The notes: generated by a model from the sequence alone, not told the origin. A stretch of DNA of 64,000 bases from Micromonospora parathelypteridis (GCF_014201145.1 NZ_JACHDP010000001.1:5208001-5272000); one strand, 5' to 3'. Positions 9,971 to 18,890 are shown, numbered from the stretch's first letter. Numbers and translations are program-made.

Positions 9971-9976
9971 TAGGCT
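9971..9976 (+). promoter_or_regulatory. Putative -10 box of a leaderless gene
   Basis: TAGGCT lies six bases before the ATG at 9983, with no ribosome binding site. It follows the stop codon of the upstream gene directly. Confidence 0.5.
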
Positions 9977-9982
9977 GCCGTG

Positions 9983-10618
9983 ATGGCACTGCTGCACCGG
10001 GCGACCCTGCGCCCTACGAAACTCGAATTGCTGGCGGCCTGGCTGCCCGGCCGGCCCTGGTTCTCGGGGCCGACCGGCGTCGAGGTGGTGAGCCGGGGCG
10101 CTTACCGCTTCGACGACCCGGCCGGCGAGGTCGGCATCGAGACGATACTTGTCGGCACCGCGGACGGGCCGGTCCATCAGGTCCCGCTCACCTACCGTGC
10201 CGCGCCTCTGGACGGTGCCGCCGGCTGGCTGGTCGGCACGGTCGAGCACTCGGTGCTCGGCCCACGCTGGGTGTACGACGGCTGCGCCGACCCGGTGTAC
10301 GCCGCCGCGCTCGCCCACGCGGTCCTCGCCGGTGGCGGCCAGGCGGAGCAGTACTTCGAGGTCGACGGCCGGCGCGAGGTGCGCGAGCCGGCCATGACGG
10401 TCGTCGTCAGCGGCGCCGGTGACGCCGACGTGCCCCCGGCCGGCGCTGTCCGGCGGGTGGTCGACGGGGACGTCACTGTCATCGACACCGACTCCCTCGA
10501 GCTGGTCGTCATCCGTCGACCCGGCGCCGGGGCCGACGGGGGCGCCGGCGCCACCCTGAGCGGCAGTTGGGCCGGGCAGCCGACGACCGTGCCGTTGGCG
10601 TACGTGAAGACGCTCTGA
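9983..10618 (+). CDS. Maltokinase N-terminal cap-like domain protein
   Basis: Stand-alone 211-residue protein beginning MALLHRATLRPTKLELLAAW, a close match to the N-terminal cap domain of actinobacterial maltokinase (Mak_N_cap family), followed by a domain rich in beta strands. The kinase domain of true maltokinase is absent, so it cannot be a phosphotransferase itself. Stand-alone caps are common in actinobacteria; a link to trehalose-glycogen metabolism is inference from the family only. The last codons and stop codon are copied in a 28-base tandem duplication. Confidence 0.8.
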   Translation: MALLHRATLRPTKLELLAAWLPGRPWFSGPTGVEVVSRGAYRFDDPAGEVGIETILVGTADGPVHQVPLTYRAAPLDGAAGWLVGTVEHSVLGPRWVYDGCADPVYAAALAHAVLAGGGQAEQYFEVDGRREVREPAMTVVVSGAGDADVPPAGAVRRVVDGDVTVIDTDSLELVVIRRPGAGADGGAGATLSGSWAGQPTTVPLAYVKTL

Positions 10619-10662
10619 CCTGCTGCGCAGGTGCAAGACGCTCTGACCTGCTGTGCGGGTGC
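10607..10662 (+). repeat. 28-base tandem duplication spanning a stop codon
   Basis: Two adjacent 28-base copies (10607-10634 and 10635-10662) differing at two positions. The first contains the last codons and TGA of the maltokinase-cap gene; the second is a non-coding copy of the same end. Confidence 0.85.
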
Positions 10663-10696
10663 GGTGGGCGGCCCGACTCCTCGGGCCGCCCACCGC
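10661..10696. terminator. Strong bidirectional terminator hairpin
   Basis: Perfect 14-base-pair stem (GCGGTGGGCGGCCC pairing with its complement) and an eight-base loop, placed between the convergent maltokinase-cap gene (+) and the beta-helix glycosidase gene (-). Confidence 0.75.
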
Positions 10697-10698
10697 GT

Positions 10699-12735
10699 TC
10701 ACCACTGCGCCGGAGGCGGGGGCGGCGACACGGGTGGCCGGTCGTCGCAGGTGATGGTGTTGGGCAGCAGCCACGGAGCGAGCCACCCGCCGTCGTTACC
10801 GCCGAGGTCGGTCAGGGTGAACTCCGAACCCGCCGGGGTGAAGTGGAACGAGCCGCAGTTGTTGACCCCGACCGCGCCCACGTTGCGGGCGTCCACGTTG
10901 GCGAACGAGGCGGACCCCGCCGAGCGGGCGCTGACCACCGAGGTGCCGGTGCCGTCGACCCGGATGTTTCGGAACCGCACGTTGGAGATCGAGTAGAGGT
11001 CCTTCACCGGCCAGTCGCTGACCAGCATGATCGCGTTGTAGGTGTTGTCGAGGTACGCGTCGCCGGTCACCTCGATGGCCGCGTCGATGCTCCGGTCCAG
11101 GGCGAAGATCCAGATCGCGCCCAGCCCGATGTTCCAGTTCAACTCGTAGGTGCCCGCACGGGCGGTGGTGTTGTTGGTGATCCGTAGGTGCCCGGTGAAC
11201 GGCTCCGCGCCGAAACGGGCACCGGCGTGGATGCCGCTGCCCTCGCGGACGGGATCGGCGATGAGGTTGTGCGAGACGGTGGTGTCCGTGCCGCCGTAGA
11301 TGGCGATGCCGTTGGCCAGGGTCGGTGACTGCACGGTGTTGTGGTCGAACGTGTTCCGCGCGTTGGCCGTCTTCTCCGACCACATCGCCAGGCCGTCGTC
11401 GCCGGTGTTGCGGACGAAGTTGTGCGCGACGACGGAGTCGGTCACACCGGTGTGGAAGTTGAGCGCGTCGGCGATCTGGTCGACGATGATGTTGTTGGTG
11501 ACGCGGACGTTCCTCATCGGTCCGTCGAACCACAGGCCGGCCTTGGTGTGCCGCACGTGAAGCCCGTCGATGGTCGAGTCGCTCATCGCGCCGCCGATGG
11601 CGTTGACCTGGTCGGTGTCGATGCGCTCCCGCACGTCTCCCTCGATGGCGAAGTCGGAGAGGTGAACGTTGCGGCTGCCGCCGTCGGCGGCGTCCCGGCC
11701 GTAGAACCCGACGCCGGTGTGCACCGAGCCGTCCGGTGCGGGCGTCGGCAGGGCGACCTCGCGGCCCTTGAAGATGGTGTACCAGTTGCCGGCGCCCTCG
11801 ATGGTCACGTCGTCGACGATGACGTGCCGGTTGACCTGGTAGGTGCCCGGCGGGACGTACACCTTCAGGTGGGTGCGCCGGGCGAAGGCGATGGCCCGGT
11901 CCAGGGCGTCGGCGGAGTCCCGCCGGCCGGTGGGGTCGGCGCCGAAGGCGAGCACGTTCGCCGCGAGCAGCCGAATGCGCGGCGGCGCGACCAACTCGGA
12001 GTCGAGCAGGTCGATGACCGTCCAGGCTGCGGCGCTGCCGGGCGGCGCGGTGAGGCGGATCTTGTCACCGGCCCGGTAGGTGCGGCCGAGCAGGAGCCGC
12101 TGTTCGTCGTAGAAGTGGGTGGGCCTGAACGGCGTGCTGATGCTCGGGTACGGGGTGGTGGCCGACGGCACGCACTGGCACTCGGTGATCCACCAGTCCG
12201 GGTGCAGCAGCCCGGCCTGGGGGTCGTTGGAGAACGGGTACTGGTTGTAGAGCCACGAGTACTGCGACGTCAGCGTCATGGTGCGTGCGTTCTTGCCGTT
12301 GACCGTCACCCGTAGCGGCGCGGTGATCCCACCGCCCTGTGGCGCGTCCGGGATGCTGTACCGCACGGTGATCCCGTTGGCCGCGCTGGGCAGGACGAAC
12401 TCGACGTACTCGCCGGGGGTGAGCCGGACGGCCCGGCGGCCGGAGGCCTCGGCGGGCAGCGTGTAGGCGGACCGGTCGGGCCCGATGATCTCGCCGGTGG
12501 TGCGGGCGTTCTCCGCTTCCTGCTCGACGAAGTCGACGTCCGCGCCGCGTCCGGCGACCAACGCCGGATCGAGGGCGGCCCGGGTGACGACCGGCGCCGC
12601 GCCGGAGGACGCGGGTGGGCCGGCGACGGCCACGGTGGGGCCGAGGAGCAGCACGGTGAGGCCGGTCGCGAGCGCGGCCCCGGTGGCCGCCGGCCGGCCG
12701 GGGCGTCCCCGCGCCGGCATGATGGCACGAAACAT
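10699..12735 (-). CDS. Secreted right-handed beta-helix glycosidase, GH87 (mycodextranase / alpha-1,3-glucanase)-like
   Basis: Exported 678-residue protein. Signal peptide about 1-38. Residues about 70-250 form a CBM35/CBM6-like beta-sandwich (EAEN start; TVIDLLDSEL end). From about 255 the chain is a right-handed parallel beta-helix: ANVLAFGADPTGRRDSADAL is the usual pectate-lyase-fold entry, followed by N- and D-rich coils. TGDDGLAMWSE with Asp446-Asp447 matches the catalytic Asp pair described for GH87 alpha-1,3-glucanases. A Pro-rich tail ends in QW. GAGGAGG precedes the ATG. It probably degrades alpha-glucans of fungal walls; the exact substrate is inference. Confidence 0.75.
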   Translation of the reverse strand: MFRAIMPARGRPGRPAATGAALATGLTVLLLGPTVAVAGPPASSGAAPVVTRAALDPALVAGRGADVDFVEQEAENARTTGEIIGPDRSAYTLPAEASGRRAVRLTPGEYVEFVLPSAANGITVRYSIPDAPQGGGITAPLRVTVNGKNARTMTLTSQYSWLYNQYPFSNDPQAGLLHPDWWITECQCVPSATTPYPSISTPFRPTHFYDEQRLLLGRTYRAGDKIRLTAPPGSAAAWTVIDLLDSELVAPPRIRLLAANVLAFGADPTGRRDSADALDRAIAFARRTHLKVYVPPGTYQVNRHVIVDDVTIEGAGNWYTIFKGREVALPTPAPDGSVHTGVGFYGRDAADGGSRNVHLSDFAIEGDVRERIDTDQVNAIGGAMSDSTIDGLHVRHTKAGLWFDGPMRNVRVTNNIIVDQIADALNFHTGVTDSVVAHNFVRNTGDDGLAMWSEKTANARNTFDHNTVQSPTLANGIAIYGGTDTTVSHNLIADPVREGSGIHAGARFGAEPFTGHLRITNNTTARAGTYELNWNIGLGAIWIFALDRSIDAAIEVTGDAYLDNTYNAIMLVSDWPVKDLYSISNVRFRNIRVDGTGTSVVSARSAGSASFANVDARNVGAVGVNNCGSFHFTPAGSEFTLTDLGGNDGGWLAPWLLPNTITCDDRPPVSPPPPPAQW

Positions 12736-12942
12736 CGGTGACCCTCCTCAGTGGGTGGTGGTGGGAGGTCCGCCCGGCGCCCCCGACGCCCGACATTGAT
12801 CGTCATGATGCCAGCACCGAACACTGCGTTGCAAGACCGCAATCGAACAGCGAAAAGAAGCGACAATCAGTCCGCAAGAAATGGACGATTGTCGACTTCG
12901 GGTATTGCGCGTCGCGTGCCCACCGCCAGCTCACGCCCGGCG

Positions 12943-12948
12943 TAGGCT
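12943..12948 (+). promoter_or_regulatory. Putative -10 box of a leaderless gene
   Basis: TAGGCT lies seven bases before the GTG at 12956, with no ribosome binding site. The rest of the 220-base divergent gap (12736-12955) is less GC-rich than its surroundings and shows no other clear element. Confidence 0.45.
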
Positions 12949-12955
12949 GGTCCGC

Positions 12956-14053
12956 GTGGATCAAGAAGACCGGATCGCCCTTTTCCTCGACTACGAAAAC
13001 CTCGCGTTGGGCGCTCGCGACCACCGTGGCGGCGCGGCCTTCGACTTCCGGCCCATCGCCGACGCGCTGGCCGAACGAGGTCGGGTGGTCGTCCGACGGG
13101 CGTACGCCGACTGGTCCTACTTCGACGAGGACCGCCGGATGCTCACCCGGTCCCACGTCGAGCTGATCGAGATCCCGCAGCGGATGGGGGCCTCCCGCAA
13201 GAACGCCGCGGACATCAAGATGGCCGTCGACGCGATCGAGTTGGCGTTCGAGCGCGACTACATCTCCACGTTCGTGATCTGCAGTGGCGACAGCGACTTC
13301 ACCCCGCTGGTGCACAAGCTGCGCGAGCTGAACAAGCGGGTCATCGGGGTCGGGGTCGAGGGGTCGACGTCCGCGCTGCTCCCGCCGGCCTGCGACGAGT
13401 TCCTCTACTACGACCGGCTGGAGGGTGTGGACATCCCGCCGACCCGCAGCCGGCGCGGACGCCCGACCCGGCAGGCCGGCCCGGACGTTCGCCCGCCCGA
13501 GCCGGAGATCGAGCGGGAACCGGAGCCGGAGGTGGACCGGCGACCCGTCGGCGAGGAGCCCGAACGGGACGTGGACGCGCTCGCCGTGCTGGTTGCCCAG
13601 ACGGTGGCCGGACTGCAGGGCAGCGCCAACGGCGAGGTCACCGCCTCCCGGCTCAAGCGCACCCTGCTGCGCAAGGACCCGACGTTCAGCGAGTCCGACT
13701 ACGGTTTCCGCACCTTCGGCGAACTGCTGCGGCACCTCGCCGAGCACAACGTGATCGAGTTGGCCGAAGGCCCCGCGAAGGGTGATCCCGAGGTCTCGCT
13801 GCCCGAGCACGGCGACCGGGAGGTGGCGTTCGGTCTGCTCCGTGGTGTGGTGGCGGACCTCGGCAGCAGCGGCAACCCGGTGGCGCTGTCCGGTCTGAAG
13901 AACCAGTTGCGCCGGGCCCGACCCGACTTCAGCGAGAAGAAGCTCGGCTACCGCAGCTTTCTCCAGTTCTGCAAGGCCGCCGCCACGGGTGGCGTAGTCG
14001 ACCTCCGCTGGAGCCCCGAAGCCGACGACTACCTGCTGACCATCCAGGGGTAG
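12956..14053 (+). CDS. NYN-domain (PIN-like) protein with two C-terminal OST-HTH/LOTUS domains
   Basis: Predicted cytoplasmic RNA-processing protein of 365 residues. Residues 5-155 form a NYN/LabA-type nuclease domain with the expected acidic residues: FLDYEN (Asp12, Asn15), KMAVDAI, and CSGDSDF (Asp112, Asp114). After an acidic Glu/Pro linker come two OST-HTH (LOTUS) modules at about 200-262 (SRLKRTLLRKDPTFSESDYG..FGELL) and 285-362 (GLKNQLRRARPDFSEKKLG..FLQFC), which bind RNA in other systems. The two modules share the same internal FSExxxGxRxF pattern and probably arose by duplication. RNA target unknown. Confidence 0.9.
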   Translation: MDQEDRIALFLDYENLALGARDHRGGAAFDFRPIADALAERGRVVVRRAYADWSYFDEDRRMLTRSHVELIEIPQRMGASRKNAADIKMAVDAIELAFERDYISTFVICSGDSDFTPLVHKLRELNKRVIGVGVEGSTSALLPPACDEFLYYDRLEGVDIPPTRSRRGRPTRQAGPDVRPPEPEIEREPEPEVDRRPVGEEPERDVDALAVLVAQTVAGLQGSANGEVTASRLKRTLLRKDPTFSESDYGFRTFGELLRHLAEHNVIELAEGPAKGDPEVSLPEHGDREVAFGLLRGVVADLGSSGNPVALSGLKNQLRRARPDFSEKKLGYRSFLQFCKAAATGGVVDLRWSPEADDYLLTIQG

Positions 14054-14147
14054 GCCAGCTCGGCCATCGACCGCTGTCGAGCGGGAGTGCCGGAACTGCC
14101 CATAGGGTGGGCGGTGGGGCGACCCCGAGGGCGAGGTGAGGGTCGGC

Positions 14148-16808
14148 ATGTCGGGACGTGGCGAATGGACGCTCGTCGGCCGCGACGACGAGCTGAAGAC
14201 CATCGAGGCCGTCGTGTCGGCACAGCTGCCCGGGTTGGTCCTGGTCGGTGACGCCGGGGTGGGCAAGACTCGGCTGCTTCGGGAGGCGCTCGCCCGGGCT
14301 GCCCAGGACGAGGTGGAGTGTCACTGGGTCTCCGCGACGGGAGCGGCCCGGTCCATCCCGTTCGGCGCGGTCTCCCACCTGATCCCCGCGCAGACCCGAC
14401 CTCGTGCGGACCCGGTGGGGCTGGTCGTCAGCGTGGAGCGCGACTTCGCCCGGCGTGGCGGCGGCCGGCCGGTGATGATCGGCATCGACGACGCGCACCT
14501 GCTGGACGAGCCCTCGGCAGGGCTGCTGCACCAACTCGCCGTGCACGGCCTGGCGACCGCGGTGGCGACGGTCCGGGCAGGCGAGCCGCTCTCCGATGCC
14601 CTCACCTCGCTGTGGGCGGGTTCCGGCCGGCGACTGGACGTACGCCCGCTGCCGGCCACCGCAGTGGATCACCTGCTCGAGGAGGCCGCGCCCGGTCCGC
14701 TCGACGCGATCAGCCGCCGCCGGCTACGGCACCTCGCCGACGGCAATCCGCTGCTGCTGCGGGAGTTGCTGGCCGACGCGATGGACACCGGTGGGTTACG
14801 CGAGTCGCGGGGGGTCTGGCGCTGGCGCGGAACCGGGTCGGGCAGTCCTCGGCTGGCCGAGCTGGTCAGTGCCCGGCTGCGAGCCCTGGAGCCGGCCGCC
14901 CGCCAGGTGCTGGAGGTGGTGGCCTGCGGCGAACCGCTCTCCCTGGCCCTGCTCGAACGGTTCACCGACCCGGTCGCCATCGAGGCCGCCGAACGCAGCG
15001 GGATGGTCGTCGCGGAACGCTCCGGTGCCCGTACGGCGCTGCGGATGGCCCACCCGCTCTACGGGGAGGCGCTGCGCGCCAGCATGCCGGCCAGTCGGTC
15101 CCGCACCGTGTTCGGGCAGCTCGCTGACGTGCTGGCGAGGATGCCGCTGCGCCGGCGTGACGACGCGCTGGTCGCCGGGGTGTGGCAACTGCGCTCGGGT
15201 AGCGTCCGGCATCCGGGCATCGCGCTGGCCGCTGCCCGCCAGGCGATCGACCGGTTCGACATCGACCTGGCCGAACGGTTGGCCCGCACGGCGTACGACG
15301 CGGGACAGGGCTGGGAAGCGCAGTGGCTGCTGGCCCGGGTGTTGCAGTACCAGGCGCGCAGCCAGGAGGCATTCGACATGCTTCCGCCGGCCCCACCACC
15401 AGGCAGCAAACGTCTCGCCATCTGGGCGATCACCCGCGCCGGGCTGCTCTACTGGGGCCTGGACCGGATCGACGAGGCGCACGAGACGCTGCGAATGGTG
15501 CCGGCGGATTCGCCGGGCCACGACCTGGCCGAGGCCACCCGGTCGTGGGTGCTGTTCTACGACGGCCGGTGCGAGGCGGCACTGGCCGTCGGGCAGGCCG
15601 TGCTGGCCCGGCCCGACACCGGCGTACGGGCGGCCAGTTGGGCGACCATGGGCGCGGCCTCGGCAGCCGGGATGCTCGGTCGGCTCGGGCTCGCCGCCGA
15701 GCTGGCGGAGCGGGGCCGTGCGGTGCTCGCCGCCGAACCCGAGCGTCTGCCGTGGAACGAAGCCCAGGTCGGGTTGGGGCTCTGCTACGCCCGGTACGCG
15801 GCCGGCGAGCTGGCCGGGGCCGCCGAGCTGGCCGATCAGGGCTATCGCGCGGCGGTCGGCAGCGACGCGCGAGGGATGGTCGCCGTGTGGGCGGGATTCC
15901 GGGGAATCATCGCCAAGGCGCAGGGTCGGCTCGACGCCGCCGAGGCCGATCTGCGGGAGGCCATCGCACTGGTCGAGGAGAACGACCAGTACCACCTGGT
16001 GCGGACGTACTGGGCCGAGCTGGCGGGCGTCCGCGCTCTCGCCGGTGACCTGCCCGGCGCTCGCCGCTGGCTGGCCGCAGCCGACGCACGGGAGCGGACC
16101 GCCAATCGGATCTTCCATCCGTGGGTGGAGCTGAATCGAGCCTGGGTGGACGCGGCCGAGGGCGATCTCACCGCCGCGATCCGTACCGCCCGGCACGCCG
16201 CCGACCTGGCGCGGGGCAGTGAGCAGCCGACCATCGAGGCGGTGGCGCTCTACGAGTGCGCGCGGCTGGGCGCGCCGGAGTCGGTACTGGACCGACTGAC
16301 CGCTCTCGCGGACCGGCTCGGTGGCCTGGCGTCGACGCTCGCCAGCGCGGCCGACGGTCTGGTCCGCGATGACGGACCGGCACTGGAGACGGCCGCGGGC
16401 GCGCTCATCGTCCGTGGGCACACCCTGCTCGCCGCCGAGGCGCTCGGCGCCGCCGCCCGGGCGTACGCGCGGCGCGGCCGGCCCCGCGTGGCGGTCGCGC
16501 AGCGGGCCGCGACCCTGGCCCGGGACTGCCGGGCGGTCCGGACGCCGCTGCTCACCGCGACCGCCCCCGGCGCCGAGCAGGCGACGCTGACCCGGCGGGA
16601 ACGGGACGTGGCCCTGCTCGCGGTGACCCTGCCGAGCCGCAGCATCGCCGATCGGCTGGGGCTGTCGGTCAACACCGTCAACAACAACCTGGCCCGCGTC
16701 TTCACGAAGCTCGGCGTTCGCAACCGCCGGGAGCTGGCCCTGGTGCTCGGCCACGATCGGCCGGGGGCATCGGACAGGTCACCGGGTGCGTTTCATCCTC
16801 CACAGTAG
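14148..16808 (+). CDS. LuxR family regulator with N-terminal AAA ATPase (LAL/STAND type)
   Basis: Large regulator of 886 residues. Residues 10-170 hold a P-loop NTPase: WTLVGRDDEL, Walker A GDAGVGKTR from Gly34, Walker B MIGIDDAHLL. The long middle is alpha-helical TPR-like repeats. The last 65 residues are a LuxR helix-turn-helix (LTRRERDVALLAV, SIADRLGLSVNTVNNNLARVFTKLGV). ATP and ligand binding are thought to gate DNA binding in this family. GAGGTGAGG supports ATG 14148; a GTG at 14136 is possible, and TAGGGT at 14103 could be the -10 box. The secreted SGNH-like gene starts 87 bases downstream, with repeated CTACCG motifs between, so it is a plausible target. Confidence 0.9.
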   Translation: MSGRGEWTLVGRDDELKTIEAVVSAQLPGLVLVGDAGVGKTRLLREALARAAQDEVECHWVSATGAARSIPFGAVSHLIPAQTRPRADPVGLVVSVERDFARRGGGRPVMIGIDDAHLLDEPSAGLLHQLAVHGLATAVATVRAGEPLSDALTSLWAGSGRRLDVRPLPATAVDHLLEEAAPGPLDAISRRRLRHLADGNPLLLRELLADAMDTGGLRESRGVWRWRGTGSGSPRLAELVSARLRALEPAARQVLEVVACGEPLSLALLERFTDPVAIEAAERSGMVVAERSGARTALRMAHPLYGEALRASMPASRSRTVFGQLADVLARMPLRRRDDALVAGVWQLRSGSVRHPGIALAAARQAIDRFDIDLAERLARTAYDAGQGWEAQWLLARVLQYQARSQEAFDMLPPAPPPGSKRLAIWAITRAGLLYWGLDRIDEAHETLRMVPADSPGHDLAEATRSWVLFYDGRCEAALAVGQAVLARPDTGVRAASWATMGAASAAGMLGRLGLAAELAERGRAVLAAEPERLPWNEAQVGLGLCYARYAAGELAGAAELADQGYRAAVGSDARGMVAVWAGFRGIIAKAQGRLDAAEADLREAIALVEENDQYHLVRTYWAELAGVRALAGDLPGARRWLAAADARERTANRIFHPWVELNRAWVDAAEGDLTAAIRTARHAADLARGSEQPTIEAVALYECARLGAPESVLDRLTALADRLGGLASTLASAADGLVRDDGPALETAAGALIVRGHTLLAAEALGAAARAYARRGRPRVAVAQRAATLARDCRAVRTPLLTATAPGAEQATLTRRERDVALLAVTLPSRSIADRLGLSVNTVNNNLARVFTKLGVRNRRELALVLGHDRPGASDRSPGAFHPPQ

Positions 16809-16823
16809 GTAAGGGCGACTGAT

Positions 16824-16869
16824 CTACCGGGTTACCGCGCGCCTGCCTACCGTGCGGTAACAACTACCG
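16824..16869 (+). promoter_or_regulatory. Inverted repeat and three CTACCG motifs before the secreted SGNH-like gene
   Basis: GTTACCGC (16831-16838) and GCGGTAAC (16854-16861) form an inverted repeat separated by 15 bases. CTACCG occurs at 16824, 16847 and 16864. The cluster ends 26 bases before the ATG at 16896 and looks like a binding region for a dimeric regulator, possibly the LuxR protein encoded upstream (inference). Confidence 0.5.
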
Positions 16870-16895
16870 GCGCACCTCAGTCCCTGGAGGACGGC

Positions 16896-18890
16896 ATGAG
16901 CCATGTGAATCCGAGTGGACCGCCAGGACCCCGACCCACAAGGTCGTTCCACGTCCACAATGCCCTCTTCGCCGCCGGGGTGGCGGTGGTGGTGGCCGTG
17001 GTCACCGCGGTGGTCGCCCCGGCCGCCGGCGGCGCCCCGGCCACCCCCGTCGCCGCCAGTCCGGAGCGGGCGTCGTACGACGCACCGCCGTGCACACGTG
17101 AGCTGGAGGGCACGATCTGGTTACTCGACCCGTGCGTCGAGCCGGGCGCGAAACTGCCGGCGGAGGTCGAGGCGCGGCTCGCGCACGTCCGAACCCAGAA
17201 GGCCGCCGCCGCTGCCGACTGCCCAGAGCCGACCGCGTCGCCGTCCGCCTCGACGTCGCCGACCCGGGCGACCCGGCCGCCCGTGACAGCCGAGCCGGTC
17301 GCGGTACGTGCTCCCGCCGCCACCGCGACCGCACCCACCTCGACAACGTCGCCCACCGCGACCGGGTCGCCCAGCTCGACGGCGTCGCCCACCGGCACGC
17401 CCTGCCCCTCCGGCAGCGCGTCCCCGTCCGGTAGCGCCTCCCCGTCCGGTAGTACGTCTCCGTCGGGTAGTTCTTCGCCGTCGGGCAGCGCGTCTCCGTC
17501 CGGCAGCGCCTCCCCGTCCGGTAGCGCGTCTCCGTCGGGCAGTTCTTCGCCGTCGGGTAGTGCGTCTCCGTCGGGTAGTTCTTCGCCGTCGGGTAGTGCG
17601 TCTCCGTCGGGCAGCTCTTCGCCGTCGGGTAGCGCGTCTCCGTCGGGCAGTTCTTCGCCGTCGGGTAGCGCGTCGCCGTCCGGCTCCGCGTCGCCCAGCG
17701 GCAGCGGTTCGCCGGAACCGACCGACCCGCCCAACCCGACCGACCCGCCCACCGGCGGACCGCCTTCGCCTCCACCCCCGCCGCCGACCGGCTGCCCGAA
17801 CGTGGCCGGCAACCCCACCCTGGTGGACGCGAACAAGGACCGGATCCGCTGCCGTGAGGTGCAGACGGTCACGGACGACACGGTCCTCACCCTCACCGGC
17901 GACTCGATCAGTTCATCGCACCACCAGTTCGGCTTCGGCATCGGCCCCGGCTGCCCGCTGACCTCATTCGACGGCCGCGGCATGCCCGGCAACAACGGCG
18001 TCTACAGCTACGGCCGGCGCTACTTCGACATGAACGGCAGCATCGTCGACTACGACAACTACGCGCGCACCGGATACGGCACCGGTGACATCATCGCCGG
18101 ACGCGCGGGCCCCGACGCCTGCGGCAACGCCTGGGGTCGGGTGGCCAGCCCGCTCGGCCTCGCCACCGCCCGGATCGCGAAGGCGAAGGCGGACGGGCAC
18201 GACGCGTACCACGCCACCACCGGCGGCGTGAACAACACCAACTGGACCACCGTCCTGACCCGGCTGGCCATCTGTCGGGCGCTCGAGTTCGCGGGCGAGA
18301 CCCTCAATCCGTACGGGGTGTTCCGCTTCGAGTGGGCGGCGGTCGGCGGTAAGCAGGGCATCGTCACCAACGGTGGTGGCTGCAACTTCTGGCTCGACCT
18401 GCCGGTCGGCGAGGACTACTACATCAACATCGGGGTGCCGCGCTACGACGGCCCGGCCCAGTACGCCGGCGTCACCGCCGACGCCACCACCATCGTCAAC
18501 TCGCTGCTGGCCGCTGGCGCGGACAAGGTCGTCTGGATGCTGTACTACGACATCACCCCGGCCAACGTCGATGTCGGCCAGTACGCCTGGGCCAAGCTCA
18601 GGTCCCTTCTACCGACCGGGATGCAGTCCTACCTTCCGGCGGCCCCGGTGTCGACGTTGCAACCACTTATCGACCCGCTCTGGGTGGGCTCCGTGCGAGG
18701 CGTGATCAACGATCTCAACTGGGCCGTCCAACTCGGCGTCCCGTTCGACCCGGCCGTCCGGGTGGCGTTCCCGCCGCCGTTCACTCCGAGTGACCTCCAG
18801 ATCACCCAGGAGGGTGGCTCTCCGCACCCCAGTCCTGCGGGCCAGGACAAGTTGGCCAATGCCCTGGCCGGTGTGCTGAACGGCATGTGA
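16896..18890 (+). CDS. Secreted SGNH-like protein with long Ser-Pro-Ser-Gly repeat linker
   Basis: Exported or N-terminally anchored protein of 664 residues. A hydrophobic helix at about 23-45 is followed by a small domain with two cysteines (PPCTRELEGTIWLLDPC), a Thr/Pro/Ala linker, about 17 hexapeptides of the form SPSGS(A/S/T/G) (about residues 171-270) and a Pro-rich segment. The C-terminal domain (about 300-664) has an SGNH block I, GDSISSSHH with Ser337, and a late GGSPHPS with His644 that could be the catalytic His; the usual Asp three residues earlier is Gly, so a Ser-His dyad is suggested. RBS GGAGG before the ATG. Substrate unknown; cell-wall or polysaccharide location is likely. 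Confidence 0.8.
   Translation: MSHVNPSGPPGPRPTRSFHVHNALFAAGVAVVVAVVTAVVAPAAGGAPATPVAASPERASYDAPPCTRELEGTIWLLDPCVEPGAKLPAEVEARLAHVRTQKAAAAADCPEPTASPSASTSPTRATRPPVTAEPVAVRAPAATATAPTSTTSPTATGSPSSTASPTGTPCPSGSASPSGSASPSGSTSPSGSSSPSGSASPSGSASPSGSASPSGSSSPSGSASPSGSSSPSGSASPSGSSSPSGSASPSGSSSPSGSASPSGSASPSGSGSPEPTDPPNPTDPPTGGPPSPPPPPPTGCPNVAGNPTLVDANKDRIRCREVQTVTDDTVLTLTGDSISSSHHQFGFGIGPGCPLTSFDGRGMPGNNGVYSYGRRYFDMNGSIVDYDNYARTGYGTGDIIAGRAGPDACGNAWGRVASPLGLATARIAKAKADGHDAYHATTGGVNNTNWTTVLTRLAICRALEFAGETLNPYGVFRFEWAAVGGKQGIVTNGGGCNFWLDLPVGEDYYINIGVPRYDGPAQYAGVTADATTIVNSLLAAGADKVVWMLYYDITPANVDVGQYAWAKLRSLLPTGMQSYLPAAPVSTLQPLIDPLWVGSVRGVINDLNWAVQLGVPFDPAVRVAFPPPFTPSDLQITQEGGSPHPSPAGQDKLANALAGVLNGM
17406..17703 (+). 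repeat. 18-base coding minisatellite (SPSGSx repeats)
   Basis: About 17 tandem 18-base units encoding SPSGS followed by A, S, T or G. The third-base pattern varies in blocks: GTCGGG-type units in the centre and GTCCGG-type units at both ends, suggesting expansion by repeat slippage. Confidence 0.9.

Noticed and set aside
12736..12955. Locally AT-richer gap considered as a possible foreign insertion
   Set aside because: Only about 220 bases between divergent genes, with a normal promoter explanation; no repeats or mobile-element ends.
14796..16754. Minus-strand open frame opposite the LuxR regulator
   Set aside because: Shadow frame with no domain; the plus strand has P-loop and LuxR helix-turn-helix motifs.
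17406..17703. Regular 18-base repeats that could suggest a CRISPR array
   Set aside because: There are no unique spacers; the units are contiguous, in frame and encode SPSGSx within a secreted protein.
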